Source of the DNA: Mycogone perniciosa
Lineage: Eukaryota > Ascomycota > Sordariomycetes > Hypocreales > Hypocreaceae
Direction of reading: 5' to 3'
DNA: 64,000 nt
Assembly: GCA_025331125.1 (NCBI GenBank)
Contig: JAOALB010000103.1
Coordinates: forward strand, 144,099-208,098
Numbering within the stretch: position 1 is the stretch's first letter; every line of letters starts with the position of its first letter. A program made the position numbers and the translations under genes. Positions 23,438 through 34,425 of this stretch are shown in pieces. Below the pieces are notes generated by a model. It worked only from the letters and a program-made list of their open reading frames with translations. It ran no database searches and was not told the origin of the DNA.

Positions 23438-24884
23438 ATGCCTTCCCAACAGCCCGAGAAGGTCCTGGGCATGCCGGTGAGTTGATTTTCTGAAATACCT
23501 CGTTCTGCTGTCCCCCGCCATCAGGGGCCCTTCAACATCGAGAAAATCGAGCAACATATCAATTGGATCGTCTCAATTACATCGACGTGTTGGGCGACGA
23601 CCACTTGAGGAGTTGTTTTCGGTGTTGATGGACGTCTGTTGTGGTGTGGTGGTTGACAGAAAATTTTTCTGCGCGGCGTTTGCACTCTGAAACACAATTG
23701 CTAACTGATGCTTTCTACCACAGCCCTTCGTGGCCGACTTCTTGAGTACGTTGCCACCAATATCTCCCCCGATCGAGAGCAGCCTCGATCATCGTGGTTA
23801 TCCCTTGCAATCGACCACGACTTGCAACAACATGCCTTCAAAATTCGGACGGAACTAACATTTCCTCACAGTGGGTGGTGTCTCCGCCGCCGTCTCGAAG
23901 ACTGCCGCTGCTCCCATCGAGCGTGTCAAGCTTCTCATCCAGAACCAGGTATGTTTGTCCTTGCTGGCATCTCAGTATCAACCTGGTGTCCGATGCAAAG
24001 ATTGACCAATTGAAAAGGATGAGATGATCAAGTCTGGTCGTCTTGAGCGCCGCTACAACGGCATCAGCGACTGCTTCAAGCGCACTGCCGCTGATGAGGG
24101 TGTTCTCAGCCTGTGGCGTGGTAACACTGCCAACGTCATCCGATACTTCCCTACCCAGGCCCTGAACTTCGCTTTCCGTGACAAGTTCAAGAAGCTGTTC
24201 GGCTTCAAGAAGGAGCGTGATGGCTATGCCATGTGGATGGTTGGCAACCTGGCCTCCGGTGGTGTACGTTGACCCCGTCCCCATAGCTCGAATCGTTCAG
24301 TGTACTAATCTTTGCTTTAGGCTGCTGGTGCCACTTCTATGCTTTTCGTCTACTCCCTTGACTACGCTCGTACCCGTCTTGCCAACGATGCCAAGTCCGC
24401 CAAGAAGGGTGGTGAGCGTCAGTTCAACGGTCTGGTTGATGTCTACCGCAAGACCCTCGCCTCTGACGGTATTGCCGGTCTGTACCGTGGTTTCATGCCC
24501 TCCGTCGCTGGTATCATCGTTTACCGTGGTCTGTACTTCGGTCTCTACGACTCCATCAAGCCTGTCCTCCTCGTCGGTTCCCTCGCCAACAACTTCCTGG
24601 CCTCGTTCGCTCTCGGTTGGTGCGTCACCACCGCTGCCGGTATCGCTGCCTATCCTCTTGACACTATCCGACGACGAATGATGATGACCTCTGGTGAGGC
24701 TGTCAAGTACAAGAACTCCCTCGATGCCGCCCGCCAGATCATTGCCAAGAACGGTGTCAAGTCCCTCTTCAACGGTGCTGGTGCCAACATTCTCCGTGGT
24801 GTTGCCGGTGCTGGTGTCCTGTCCATCTACGATCAGCTCCAGCTCATCCTCTTCGGAAAGGCCTTCTCCGGCGGCTCTGGTTAA
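23438..24884 (+). CDS. aac: Mitochondrial ADP/ATP carrier, 315 aa, 5 exons
   Basis: Exons run 23438-23476, 23724-23745, 23872-23948, 24018-24263 and 24321-24884 (948 nt). This mitochondrial inner-membrane antiporter exchanges cytosolic ADP for matrix ATP. The three carrier repeats show APIERVK, YSLDYAR and YPLDTIR versions of the Px[DE]xx[KR] signature. The ADP/ATP-carrier fingerprint RRRMMM occurs near residue 245. Other typical segments are LLIQNQDEMIKSGRL, YFPTQALNFAFRDKFK and GAGANILRGVAGAGVLSIYDQ. Exon 2 is a 22-nt micro-exon (PFVADFL); intron 1 is unusually long here (247 nt). The fungal carrier usually has about 305-318 residues. Codon use is strongly biased to C-ending codons, as expected for high expression. 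Confidence 0.96.
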
Positions 24885-25422
24885 ATTCCTTTTTCCTACG
24901 TTCTGTATAGACTCCGCATGCGCTTGAAGGGCATGGAGATGAGTAATTGGCCAGCTGGGTGTGTAATGCGGCGTCCACTGGTTAATAAAAATGGAGAGAC
25001 TGGTATTGAGGGAAGTTGGGGCCAGATATCCCGACCTGTGTAACAGTTGCTATTTACGGGTTAGACTGGCATTGGCATGGCGTATTAGTCGTTTTGGCTC
25101 TGCCGTGCTTCCTAGGTCGCTGTAATTTATACACCATGCAAGTTCCCTTGATTTATATCTTCATAGTTGCCCTGTTGCATTTGTGAATCTGCATGATCGG
25201 TTTGACCGTGGTGGTGCTCTGCAAGGAAAATTTTCTTGTGCCCGTACCTGCTGACTAAGCCAACCCAATTGCAGCCTTGTTTACGTCCTGGGAAGGCGGC
25301 GTTATCCAGAGTTGCTTCGTAGTCTTCGTTTTTATTTATTAAGAGTTGACTGTACCCGTAGTGCTGTGGTATTTCCTCATTGCTCATAAGATCACGAACA
25401 CCAACCGGATCAGATGTAGACA
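24885..25422. other. Intergenic, 0.5 kb
   Basis: 3' region of the carrier gene and promoter of the CENP-X gene. Nothing else seen. Confidence 0.6.
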
Positions 25423-25891
25423 ATGCCGCCCAACAAATCATCATCCGGCGCCGGCCGTGGTCGCCCAGGAGGAAGCAAGAAAAAGGCGTCCACAGGCAAT
25501 GAATCAGAGTCTAGCAATCCATTTGAATCTTCAGACGACCAAGCTGGCGAGGAGAGTTTACCGAAGCAGGGAAAGGCAGCGGATATAGATGAGGCGGAAC
25601 CCGAGAAGTCCATCCCGAAGGAACTATTGACGAGAATCATGCATGAGTTCTTTACTAAGGAGGCGACGCGGATATCGAGAGATGCGAATGCGGCGGTGGG
25701 AAAGTATATGGATATCTTTGTGAGGGAGGCAATTGCGAGGGCGGCAGTCGAGAAGAAGGGTGGATTTCTCGAGGTCAGTTTGTTTCTCTGGCGGATGGCT
25801 GTTGTGCGTTTGTGATGCTGATTCTGATGTTATTGTCCTAAAGGTCGAGGATTTGGAGAAGATTGCACCTCAACTATTTCTGGATCTCTGA
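25423..25891 (+). CDS. MHF2: CENP-X / MHF2 histone-fold protein, 132 aa, 2 exons
   Basis: Exons run 25423-25773 and 25844-25891 (399 nt); donor GTCAGT, acceptor CTAAAG, phase 0. The first 60 residues are a Gly/Ser/Lys-rich disordered tail (GRGRPGGSKKKAS). The rest is a histone fold: PKELLTRIMHEFFTKEATRIS, then KYMDIFVREAIARAAVEKK, and the junction-spanning FLEVEDLEKIAPQLFLDL. That ending is the CENP-X signature. CENP-X pairs with CENP-S (MHF1). The dimer or tetramer binds branched DNA with the FANCM/Fml1 helicase and sits in the constitutive centromere network. Human CENP-X has 81 residues; the N-terminal extension is usual in filamentous fungi. Confidence 0.9.
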
Positions 25892-27354
25892 AGAGAGATG
25901 ATCCCTTGACACTTACGACCTCGGAGACAGCGGTGGAGAGGTCATTTGTGAAAGAAAAGCCCACGGCTATTGTTATTGTGTCAAAGGGCTTTGAAGAAGA
26001 CGATATCTGGATGGAAGAAGGAAGGATAGAGGCGCATTTTCGATAGTGTCACGATTAGGAGCAGAGGATAAAGGGTGGCGACATGGTGAGTTAAGGCAAT
26101 TCGAAATACTCTTTTCAGGTCAGCCTGGAATTGTAATCTGGGGAACTACTTTCTTGTAAGAACTGGCGAACGTTTTGAAGATAGAAAAGCCTGAGTAAAG
26201 AAGATGCATAATGGAGGACAATATTATATTTAGATACGGAAATTATCTGATTATTATGATATGAAACATATGCTTTCTCGCAAAATTTGAATTGCGGCAG
26301 CCTGTGAATGGGCTTTTAAATGCTCCATCTCTGGACTTGATAGAGATCTGCTTTCTCTATATTCTTGATATGAATTATTCATGCTGTAGGAGTATGGTAT
26401 GAAGTAACTATCTACTTCATATCTGGGCTAGTGGGCCTCGGCCGTTTTGCCCACAACTCTGTGGCTTTTGAGTTTCTGAACCGAGAACATTCAACATGTC
26501 CCGAATTCTCCGTTTCGTTTCTGGGATAATTAAATAACCTCCAATGCCTATCCTTTTGGAAAGTTGAAGGGATGTTCGAAACATTTGGCATTTGACATTG
26601 ACGTTGAGGTTGCAGCCACAAGGCCGCACCGCCTCGTGCGCCTATCGCCACTGAAACCCACCACGTCTCGCGTGTGTCGGAGGCATCAAGAGGTGAGGCA
26701 GATCCGACATCAGAACTCCTGAGCCCCCTGGCTCGGCTCTGCAAAACTAAGTGTGGCGTGGCTGCATGCGTGCACATTCCGTAGTAAATAATAATGTCAA
26801 GTCAATGCTGAACCCCTTCACTATGCTATGCTGGGTTAATTGGCTGCAACTCTCTGACCTCACGGACTCCATACAACAACAGCATGTAAGTGGTTCGTGG
26901 GCCACAGCGTTTCGACTTCCGTCAACGCCAAAACCTGTGGCCAAACATGTCTCATACACACCACGGATGGTCGAGATCCTAGCTCCTGGAAATACATAGT
27001 AGAGGTAGACCAGATGAAACCCCTAGGACTCGGCTTGCGAGGGGGGGCGCATGAATAGGATAAAAACTATCGTGTTTCCCTCGTCTCCCGCTGGTCAGTT
27101 TCATTCTATCCATTTTCTATTCTTCGTCCTTTGAGTTTTTTCTTTTCCTTTTTGTAACCGATTCTTCTTTTCTCCCTTATCCAGTTTGCATTATCCAAAG
27201 GCTAGCCCTTTGCTGCTCCTGTCGCTTCTGACTTTCCTCTCGTTCCGGCGATTAAATAATCTTCTCTCTCTTCTCTCTCGCTCATTGGGAAGTCTGGTAC
27301 TCTCTCTTTGCCTAGGACCTTTTGTCTTCAGATACCCGAAAACAAATCTTCAAG
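25892..27354. other. Intergenic, 1.5 kb
   Basis: Downstream of CENP-X and upstream of the cupredoxin gene. It is A/T-rich around 26190-26400. The last 250 bases are strongly C/T-rich (TCTTCTCTC iterations), typical of a leader. No coding frame I can support. Confidence 0.6.
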
Positions 27355-28206
27355 ATGCATTTCACATCCCTTGCTCTCGCGGCTCTGGTGAGCGTTGCTC
27401 AGGGTGAGTCCCCTCAACTCAATTGGATCTATAAGACGTTGCCATCCTAACATTTGATCCTCCCAGCCACTAATGTTCAAGTCGTTGCTGTTGGAAAGAG
27501 TCCCATGAACGGCGCAGTCACTCTCGAGTACTTCCCCCAGAAGATCAAGGCCGAAGCCGGCACCATGGTGCAGTTCCAGTTCTGGGCCGGCAATCACACT
27601 GTTACTCAGTCTGACTTTGACCACCCCTGCCAACCCATCTCGTCCGTCAACAGCTCCGCCAAAGGCATCTGGTCAAGCTTTATGCCCGTTGCTGCCAGCC
27701 AGTCCAAGAACGAGATCCCCGTCTTCACCGTCATGGTCAACGACACGAAGCCCATCTGGCTCTTCTGCAGCCAAGGCAACCACTGCCAGAAGGGCATGGC
27801 CATGGTTATTAACGAGAAGCGAGTCCTTCCCCCGCAAACCTCCATGGGGCCTTTATGACTGACTTGTAACAGCACTGGTGCCAATGCCACTCGATCCCTT
27901 GAGAACTACAAGAACGCCGCTGCTGGAACGTCCGGAGGCAGCTATGGCGGCGGCAAGGGTGGCGGATACGGCGGCGGCTACAACAACTCCACTGGTGGCG
28001 GCGGCGGAAGCGACAACAACGGAGGCAGCGGAGGCAGCGGAGGCAGTCAAGGCACTGGCAGCAATGGCGGCAGCGGCCCTACACCGACCAACACCGGCGG
28101 CTCCGCTGCATCTACTTCCCCTGTCGCCGTCAGCGGTGCCTCGAACCTGGGCGTCTCTAGCAGCCTGCTGGTCGTTTTGGGTGGTGCATTCTTTGCTTTC
28201 TTGTAA
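27355..28206 (+). CDS. GPI-anchored extracellular cupredoxin-like protein, 244 aa, 3 exons with probable GC-AG intron
   Basis: Exons run 27355-27403, 27467-27818 and 27873-28206 (735 nt). Residues 1-17 form a signal peptide (MHFTSLALAALVSVAQA). Residues 19-135 form a cupredoxin-like domain with likely type-1 copper ligands His60 (GNHTV), Cys117, His122 and Met127 (CSQGNHCQKGM). A Gly/Ser/Asn-rich spacer follows (about 150-215), then a hydrophobic C-terminus (SSLLVVLGGAFFAFL) fit for GPI attachment. Such proteins are common at fungal cell surfaces and are often called extracellular serine-rich proteins; their role is uncertain. Intron 2 uses GCGAGT as donor. That choice gives VINENTGANATRSLENYK, matching the family; reading through hits a stop at 27858. 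A weak GTCCTT donor with a later acceptor is the alternative. Confidence 0.82.
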
Positions 28207-28638
28207 AGTGGTATCGGGGCAATGACGTGGCGCGTGGAGGAGGCATGATGGTGAGGAGTACTTGTAATACCATATGGGATCTTATTCATATCTGCATCAA
28301 CTTGCAAGCCAAGGTTTTTCATTTCGTTTTGAACTGGGATGGACGTCTCCGTTCTGTTTTAGCTTTTGTTGAGAGAGAGAGAGAGAGAGGATGAGAAACA
28401 AAGGACACTGGGTTAGTCATATCTGTAATAGTATCTGGATACTTGAATGAAATTTGAGGAGTTGAATCTGAATATGACCTTGGCTTGTGACGAACCCTTT
28501 CCACTGATTACCTTGTAAATAGCTGCTGGTTGGAAGACCTCACCATCGGATACCTGCATCACAAGTTGATGCAACGAAGGGCTTGAAGATTATAATTTAT
28601 GGACATTGTTGCTGAATCCTGGATCTCATCTCCGTCGT
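28207..28638. other. Convergent 3' region with GA microsatellite
   Basis: Lies between the cupredoxin and MAPR stop codons. A (GA)n run spans about 28371-28390. Nothing else seen. Confidence 0.6.
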
Positions 28639-29496
28639 TTACTTTTCGCTATTGCGCGACTTCCTCTTTTGCCTCCCATTTTGCGCCGGCTCGCAAAGCG
28701 CTCGCTTGGGCAACTTCTCCAGCCAGTCCTTTTCCCGCTTCACATACCCCACCTTGTGATACTTATGGCTATTGCCAAAGAAATTGACCCAATGCTCCAG
28801 TGCATTATGAACCCTCTTCTTAGCCGCCGCTAATTCCTCGGCCTTGAGTTGCTCCATCTCGGCGGTGGTCCACTGGGCGTCAGTCTCCGGGTCGTCGAGT
28901 GGCAGGTACATCTCCTCTACGCCGCGCATGTCCGGTGTGCGATCGTCGGCGAAACATCCTGTCACATAGGCGCGCGCGGCGTCGCAGCCGGCGAAGTAGT
29001 TGTAGGATCCACCAGGCCCGTAGATGTGTCGGCCGCGGGAGACGTCGAAGATGGTGCCGTTGATGGCGAGATAGACAGGCTTGGAGGCATCTTTGCCGTC
29101 GTAGGCAGTGAGCTCCTCGGGGGTTAGATATATCGGACCTTCCTATGGGGCCATTAGCAAGGGATCATATGCCGTTGAAATACCCCGCAACGGCATCTGA
29201 GCGCAAGAGCATGGGAGGGAGGATGTCGGTACCAGCTGGGCTTTCCACCACGCGACTTTCAAGTAGTTGGGCTTGTTTTTCATGCCCCAGAAGAGACTCT
29301 CTCCGCTGCTGATGACATAGCTCAGGGCACACGAAGCAACGAAGAGGAAGCTCAGGACACGGAGGACATCCAAGCACGGGGAGTACGTGTCATCGTTGTC
29401 ATCGTCTTTTCGTCTGGATTTGGAGGTCTTTTCGGTCTTCTTGGGCTCCTCTTCAGCAGTCTGTTGTTTCCGCTGGCGCAGTTCCGAGTCAGCCAT
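28639..29496 (-). CDS. Membrane-anchored cytochrome b5-like heme/steroid-binding (MAPR) protein, 255 aa, 2 exons
   Basis: Exons run 29496-29233 and 29142-28639 (768 nt; phase 0, donor GTACCG, acceptor CCATAG). Residues 1-42 are charged (RQRKQQTAEEEPKK, SKSRRKDDDND). About 44-65 form one transmembrane helix (LDVLRVLSFLFVASCALSYV). The MAPR domain spans about 90-190: IYLTPEELTAYDG, PVYLAINGTIFDVSRG, YGPGGSYNYFAGCDAARAY. The YGP and YNYFAG tyrosines correspond to heme-contacting positions in Dap1/PGRMC proteins, which activate cytochrome P450 in sterol synthesis. A helical C-terminal extension ends in a Lys/Arg cluster. It is longer than yeast Dap1 (152 aa), so it may be a paralog rather than the Dap1 ortholog. 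The ATG at 29496 is chosen over an upstream TTG. Confidence 0.88.
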
Positions 29497-29994
29497 GGCG
29501 GGCCAGTATCTTGCCAATGTATTCGAAGAAGAGAAGAAGAAACGACTCCCAAGGGTCAATTAGGGATGATGACGGATCATGCAGATCATTGTGTGACGCA
29601 GAGCTACTATCCCTAACGCAGGCGATGCGATTGGTTTACTCTGGACACTCCGGTGAGTCGGACAAGAATAACCGAATTGGGCAGGCGGTGGCAGACCTAA
29701 AGTTACCTCTGTGCTAGAAATACACCAGGCGTGCACATAGCCTCCTTCGGGTTGCAAGGTTGGGCATCACCTGATGGGTCGTCACCGCAGCAACGCGACC
29801 ACATGGCACAACTTTTTTGGTGGCTGCTCCGTAAACAGCACACGTAGTAGCACCTAACAGCTTCAGCACCAAGTCATCCCAACAAGCTTTCTACCAACGC
29901 TACCCGTTATCCAGGCCGGACCAAATCTTCTCTTCTTCACATTGAAACGAAACGGCAAATCACAGTGGCATTTCCCTTTGCAAATTACACGCAA
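29497..29994. other. Divergent promoter region, 0.5 kb
   Basis: Shared upstream region of the MAPR gene (minus) and the coiled-coil gene (plus). Nothing specific seen. Confidence 0.55.
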
Positions 29995-31998
29995 ATGGAA
30001 GCAGCACAGGTGAGCCGGCCAGGCTCCCCCGCCACGGCTGGCGGGCCCCTCCAAATGGCAACGCCTGATCGTATCAATCAATGCCGCGAGTCTATCTTCG
30101 CTACTCTCCGTGTCGAGGGCTGGGATAGCTCTGTGACCGACAAGATCAGCCAGTTTAACAACCTCAGTGCACAGTCGAAGCATCTCGAACGCAAGACGGC
30201 GGATGCGGCTCTGAAGCGAGCCGTGCTGGGACGAGAGGAGGCCGAGGGTGAGCTGCGGCGGCTTAAGGAGGATATGAAACTGCTGCAGCAAGCCATTGAC
30301 GAAGGCAAGGAGCGAGAAAGGAGAGTGGGCGAGCGATTGGAAACGATCATGGTAAGCAACCGTCCTCCCATGCTGCTCACCCCCCTATCTGGAGGTACCA
30401 CTTGGTATGTATATGATCATCCTTGCTGACTCATGCCATAGGAAAACTATGGACGCGCCAAGGAGACGCATGCACATACCCAAGCCCTTTGGGAAAAAGA
30501 GATCCGACGGGCGAGGAAGGAGAACTTCAAGGCCCAGTCATCGATCGTCAAACTCCAGGAAGAACTCAAGTCTGCACGCGCTGCCGAAAAGGCGCTTGAG
30601 GAAAAATTACAGCGCGAGAAGGAGAGGAGCCACGTACGAGAACAGGAAGCTTTCCAGGCGAGGTATCAGATTGTTAGCGTACAGGAGCAGCTGGACCAGG
30701 CACTTGAGCGAATCAAGCTGGTCGAGCAGGAACGAGATGCATACAAGACAGCGGCCAAAAACGAGGAGATTGCTCGTCTCGCAGCTGAAGGTCGAATTCC
30801 ATTGCCAGCGCCTGAAGATCCTGATGACGAGTTTGCATCTCCAAAGAAGAAGACGAACGGCAGAAAAATAAGATGCAGGGACCCCCGAGTCTCATTGACA
30901 ACCATGGAAATTGTCTCATCGGCAGCTAGTGAACTGGAAATTGAGCAGCTCGCCGAGCAAGTCCAGTGGGAAAGACAGCGAGCCGACCGTGCCCAGGAGA
31001 TGATCGAGTTTATGCAGGCTGAGTGTCAAATGCACTGCTGCCCTTGCTCCAAGTCGAAGCGACGAACCAGCATGCTGGCTACGCGGCACACCTCTCGATC
31101 AAGCCCTAAAGCTGCGGCGCCTTCTGCCCAGGGTAGCCCTAGGAACAAGGGGGACGAGGACAAGTTGGCCTCTCCATCGCCTAAAGTGAGCCCGTCACGC
31201 CTCCGAGAGCCGGGGTCTGATTCTCGATTGGAGCCACACAAATCGAGAAAGGCACCTAGACAAAGCACCATCTTTTGTCCCAAGGAGGGCATCTTCCGCA
31301 CAGTCTCCGAGCAAGAGGCTGCAGAACTGAGGGCCCAGCGAGAGGCAGAGATAGCGGTCGATACTCAGGGGAAGGAGGCTCAGCCTGAGCCGCCTACTGC
31401 CGATGAGGAGGAAGTGAATCCTCGTATTTTCGCAAGGACACCGTCTGTGGAACCCCCGACATTTGCCCTTCTAGGCCAGGACCGAACTTCGCTCATGTCC
31501 CTCATCGATGCTCCTCGAGGTGGTGCGCGTCCTGATCCTATGCCCACCATTTACAGCATCCCTACCATTCCGGACGACGAGCCAGCCCAGATGAAGGCAG
31601 TGCCGCACGAGGCGGAAGAAGAACAAGAAGAGCAGGGACATTATTACCAGCGCCGGCGATCAAGTGAGTCGCGTCCTCCCATATCAGCGGCTATCTACAC
31701 CGTGACCACGACGACAACGGTGCCAGTCCGGGATTCCCGATCCAGCTCCTCAAACTTCAGCCAGAAGCTACGAACATCATCTAACTGTAGCAACGCTAGC
31801 TTCGACCTTTCGGACCCAGCAATGACCCCAACCATGACCCGTGAGGAGGCGTTGGCCAAGATTCGCGAGAGAAGGGGCCGCGCAAAGAGTGTCGCACAAG
31901 GCACTATAACACCACATAACAAGACCGTACAAGGTGCGGAAAGGAGGTACATGAGCGTGCCTACGGGCAATGTTACGAGCAAGCCTAAGAGGTCATAA
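29995..31998 (+). CDS. Coiled-coil protein, possibly cytoskeleton/spindle-associated, 637 aa, 2 exons
   Basis: Exons run 29995-30351 and 30442-31998 (1914 nt). Conserved-looking N-terminus: RINQCRESIFATLRVEGWDSS. Residues about 50-260 are an almost continuous coiled coil (LKRAVLGREEAEGELRRLKE, KLQREKERSHVREQEAFQ). Another short coil lies at about 300-340, followed by a Cys cluster (QMHCCPCSKSKRR). The last 300 residues are Ser/Pro/Arg-rich and disordered, with a Thr run (TVTTTTTVP). An ATG in context CAAATGG starts the frame; a second Met 20 codons in (TPDRINQ) is an alternative. From memory, similar fungal proteins carry names such as spindle-poison-sensitivity protein Scp3. That link is a guess, so function is left open. 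Confidence 0.82.
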
Positions 31999-32884
31999 TG
32001 GAGGCTCCTATTCTCATGTTTCTGATGACGGCGTACGTTGGAGGCTGTTTTAATGATTGTTTGGATTCGAAGATTCTGTACAGGGATCCCAGCCATGTTG
32101 GATCGGCACCAGACTGCTTGCAATTTTCCCATTTCTCATTTCCTCTTGTCATGGATTTTTGTTTTCGGAAAGGAAGGACACTTGAAGCGCTGGCGAAGGC
32201 GGCGTTGGTTGTTTCTTTCTTGGTGTTCTAGGTCTTCTCTCTATTTTTAGTATGACTATTATGGGCGGCAATTGTGTGTTTAGATGCCTTTCTGTTTCTC
32301 TCATCAAAGCATTCTTATCGTTGATGATTTCTCTCACTCAAGGTTGTGTTCGCATTTCTACGTACAGCGTAAAACCTCTTCTAAGTGTCTTGAAATAACT
32401 ATACCGCCAGCATCGGGTTTTCTTCCAAGACCCAACCCAACCCAATGGACGTCTTTCTATAGATGTGATTGTTCTCGACGTATGACAAGCATCAACGGTC
32501 AGAAGCAAGATGAGCGGCCTTTCTCAGCGGAGTGAGCATCTCAGCCAACAAGCCCGAGGGGAAAGGAGGTGTATGGGAGAGGAGAGTATTGTTAAGGCTT
32601 CTGTTAATGTCCACGGAGAGTACAGATACAGGCCATGGAATAGATGAAGCTCTTCTGACCGACCTTTACCACCTAATTTTAAATATCTTGGCTATTTCGT
32701 TCACATTGGTTCTAGGGAGCGCCACGATGTTACACAGTGACTCCCGAAGAGGCAACCTGCGTAACACTTCCTATGGTTCGCACCTCCTTTTCTCAGGGGT
32801 TGTTCCTTGGTTAAAAAGGCAACCATCTCCGTGTTCCTAGTAGTACTCCGTAACACCACCAGCCGCACTGGGCAATACGACAAG
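31999..32884. other. Intergenic, 0.9 kb
   Basis: Start of the gene-poor island. TACTCCGTA occurs at 32844-32852, about 35 bases before the broken kinase frame. Nothing else seen. Confidence 0.55.
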
Positions 32885-33899
32885 ATGACAGGTGACACCG
32901 CAAGCTCTCAGCTTCTGGCTGACTGTTCCCAGATGCTTCGAGCTTGCAGTCTGGTTTGCACACAACTCGAACACTGGGCTTCAAGGCAGCCATCGTCGAA
33001 TTCACTACTCATCGCCCTATCCAAGGAGCGGATCCAATTCTTGGTCAAAACAACACGCCCTTTGCTGGACAATCTTACGCAGGCCACAAACGCTTCGAGT
33101 CCGCAAGTGAACCTCGAACTGCTATCCGACGTCAAAGCGTCGATCTTGGAGGCAACCTACCTTCTCAACCTTTGCACAACGCCCGGAATCGACCTTGAAG
33201 GGGACGATGATGCAATCAATGCCGTGTATGCGTCTATGCGCTTGGCTGGCCATCCCCATCAAGTAATGGACGAACCCCTTTATGACAAAGTTAAAGCCCG
33301 CCGATTCTGCGAGAACATCGTTCAAAGCTGTCTTGGCCCAGATGCCCAACATCCCAACCACCAGTGGGGGCTCCCGTCAACACCTCCGCCGGTATCGATG
33401 TGGTAGGTTTGAACCCCTGCTTGCCCTCTTACAACTGCAGGATCTGGATACTAACACCATCTTGTTCTGCTCCGAATTAGGAACCGATTCATCACTGGCT
33501 ACGATAATGAATTCCGTCCTCGCTACGTTCATACCTATGATTCAGCCGATGTCGTGCCCTACACTGTCGACACATTGGCCGACCAAGCTCGCGGCAGCTA
33601 TGGAATTGTGCAAAAAGTCGTGGGCAAGACGACAGGCGAGATATTTGCAGCAAAGTCGTTCTCCTGCATTCTTTCCAACACTTTCATTATGGGACAGTTT
33701 CAGCAACTCTGAACAGGGATGCTCGTGCAATATCGCAACTGATCATGAACGATTCATGACCAGACTTCGATACCTTTGTGCAGGAGGATCTGTTACACTG
33801 CAACTTGGATATTTGGTCGTAGATCGGGTGCTGGATCGCGACCCATCAACTCGACCCATCATCTCAGAGGTTGGCGAGATGCTCCAAATGGTCGAGTAA
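32885..33899 (+). pseudogene. Broken fungal protein-kinase gene (N-lobe start fused to C-lobe end)
   Basis: Apparent exons 32885-33402 and 33481-33712 encode 249 residues ending in TGA. The first 170 resemble the helical N-terminal domain seen before some fungal kinases. Then YTVDTLADQARGSYGIVQKV, GEIFAAKSF gives a glycine loop (first Gly replaced by Ala) and the ATP-binding Lys. The frame stops about 17 residues later. Beyond the stop, a second frame reads VLDRDPSTRPIISEVGEML up to 33899, the classic end of a kinase C-lobe. A third frame holds a DIWS-like word. The HRD and DFG motifs and about 200 residues between are absent. This is best read as an internal deletion plus frameshifts. An expressed truncated protein is possible but could not be an active kinase. 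Confidence 0.7.
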
Positions 33900-34018
33900 T
33901 ATTACGGATATGGTAGTGATGATGAAATGGGAATATGGGAATACGGAAATATCAGGGTAATAGATTGGGTATAGAAACGGGTCTAGAATAAGCACTTTGA
34001 TTAAATATGCTATTAATA

Positions 34019-34324
34019 TTACAGGAATGGAACCATGCTAACATCCGCCGCTTTGGTAGCTGGTTGTTTGAACTTTGGTCGCAGAGTTTGTACAATATCC
34101 CCATATACGTGCTTGATACCCTCTATGGCATCTGGAAGCATCGCCGGATCCAAGTTAAACACAGTTGGAACTCTTCCTTTAGTCTTCTCCCAACTCCACA
34201 AGGGAATATCGATGAGTGGTAAACCTCGGCGGGCGTAAGACAGGAGTAAATCGAGATAGGGCAAAAACCCTTTAACGTTTTCTCGATGGGACTTGACAGC
34301 ATATATTCGACGTTTCCCGGTTTG
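34019..34324 (-). pseudogene. Isolated coding-like fragment of unknown origin, about 101 codons
   Basis: An open minus-strand frame lacks an ATG and begins just after a TAG at 34325-34327. It reads QTGKRRIYAVKSHRE, then PYLDLLLSYARRGLPLID, IPLWSWEKTKG, VPTVFNLDPAMLPDAIEG and ends VSMVPFL. Its composition is that of a folded protein, unlike most non-coding frames here. The first residues faintly recall a kinase N-lobe (YAVKS), but the rest does not continue as a kinase. It may be the final exon of a gene I failed to assemble or a relic. Low certainty. Confidence 0.35.
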
Positions 34325-34425
34325 CTAGAACCCTAGTTTTGGGTCGTCGGCGATAGTTCTTCTCTTCCTAGTCCTTTGGGGGTCGTTCCAGCTAGCCATC
34401 CAGCCTACTGGTAGAGACGAGGGCC

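Noticed and set aside
24178..24681. 167-codon plus-strand frame
   Set aside because: Alternate frame of the ADP/ATP carrier; Ser/Val/Pro bias reflects C-ending codons of the real frame.
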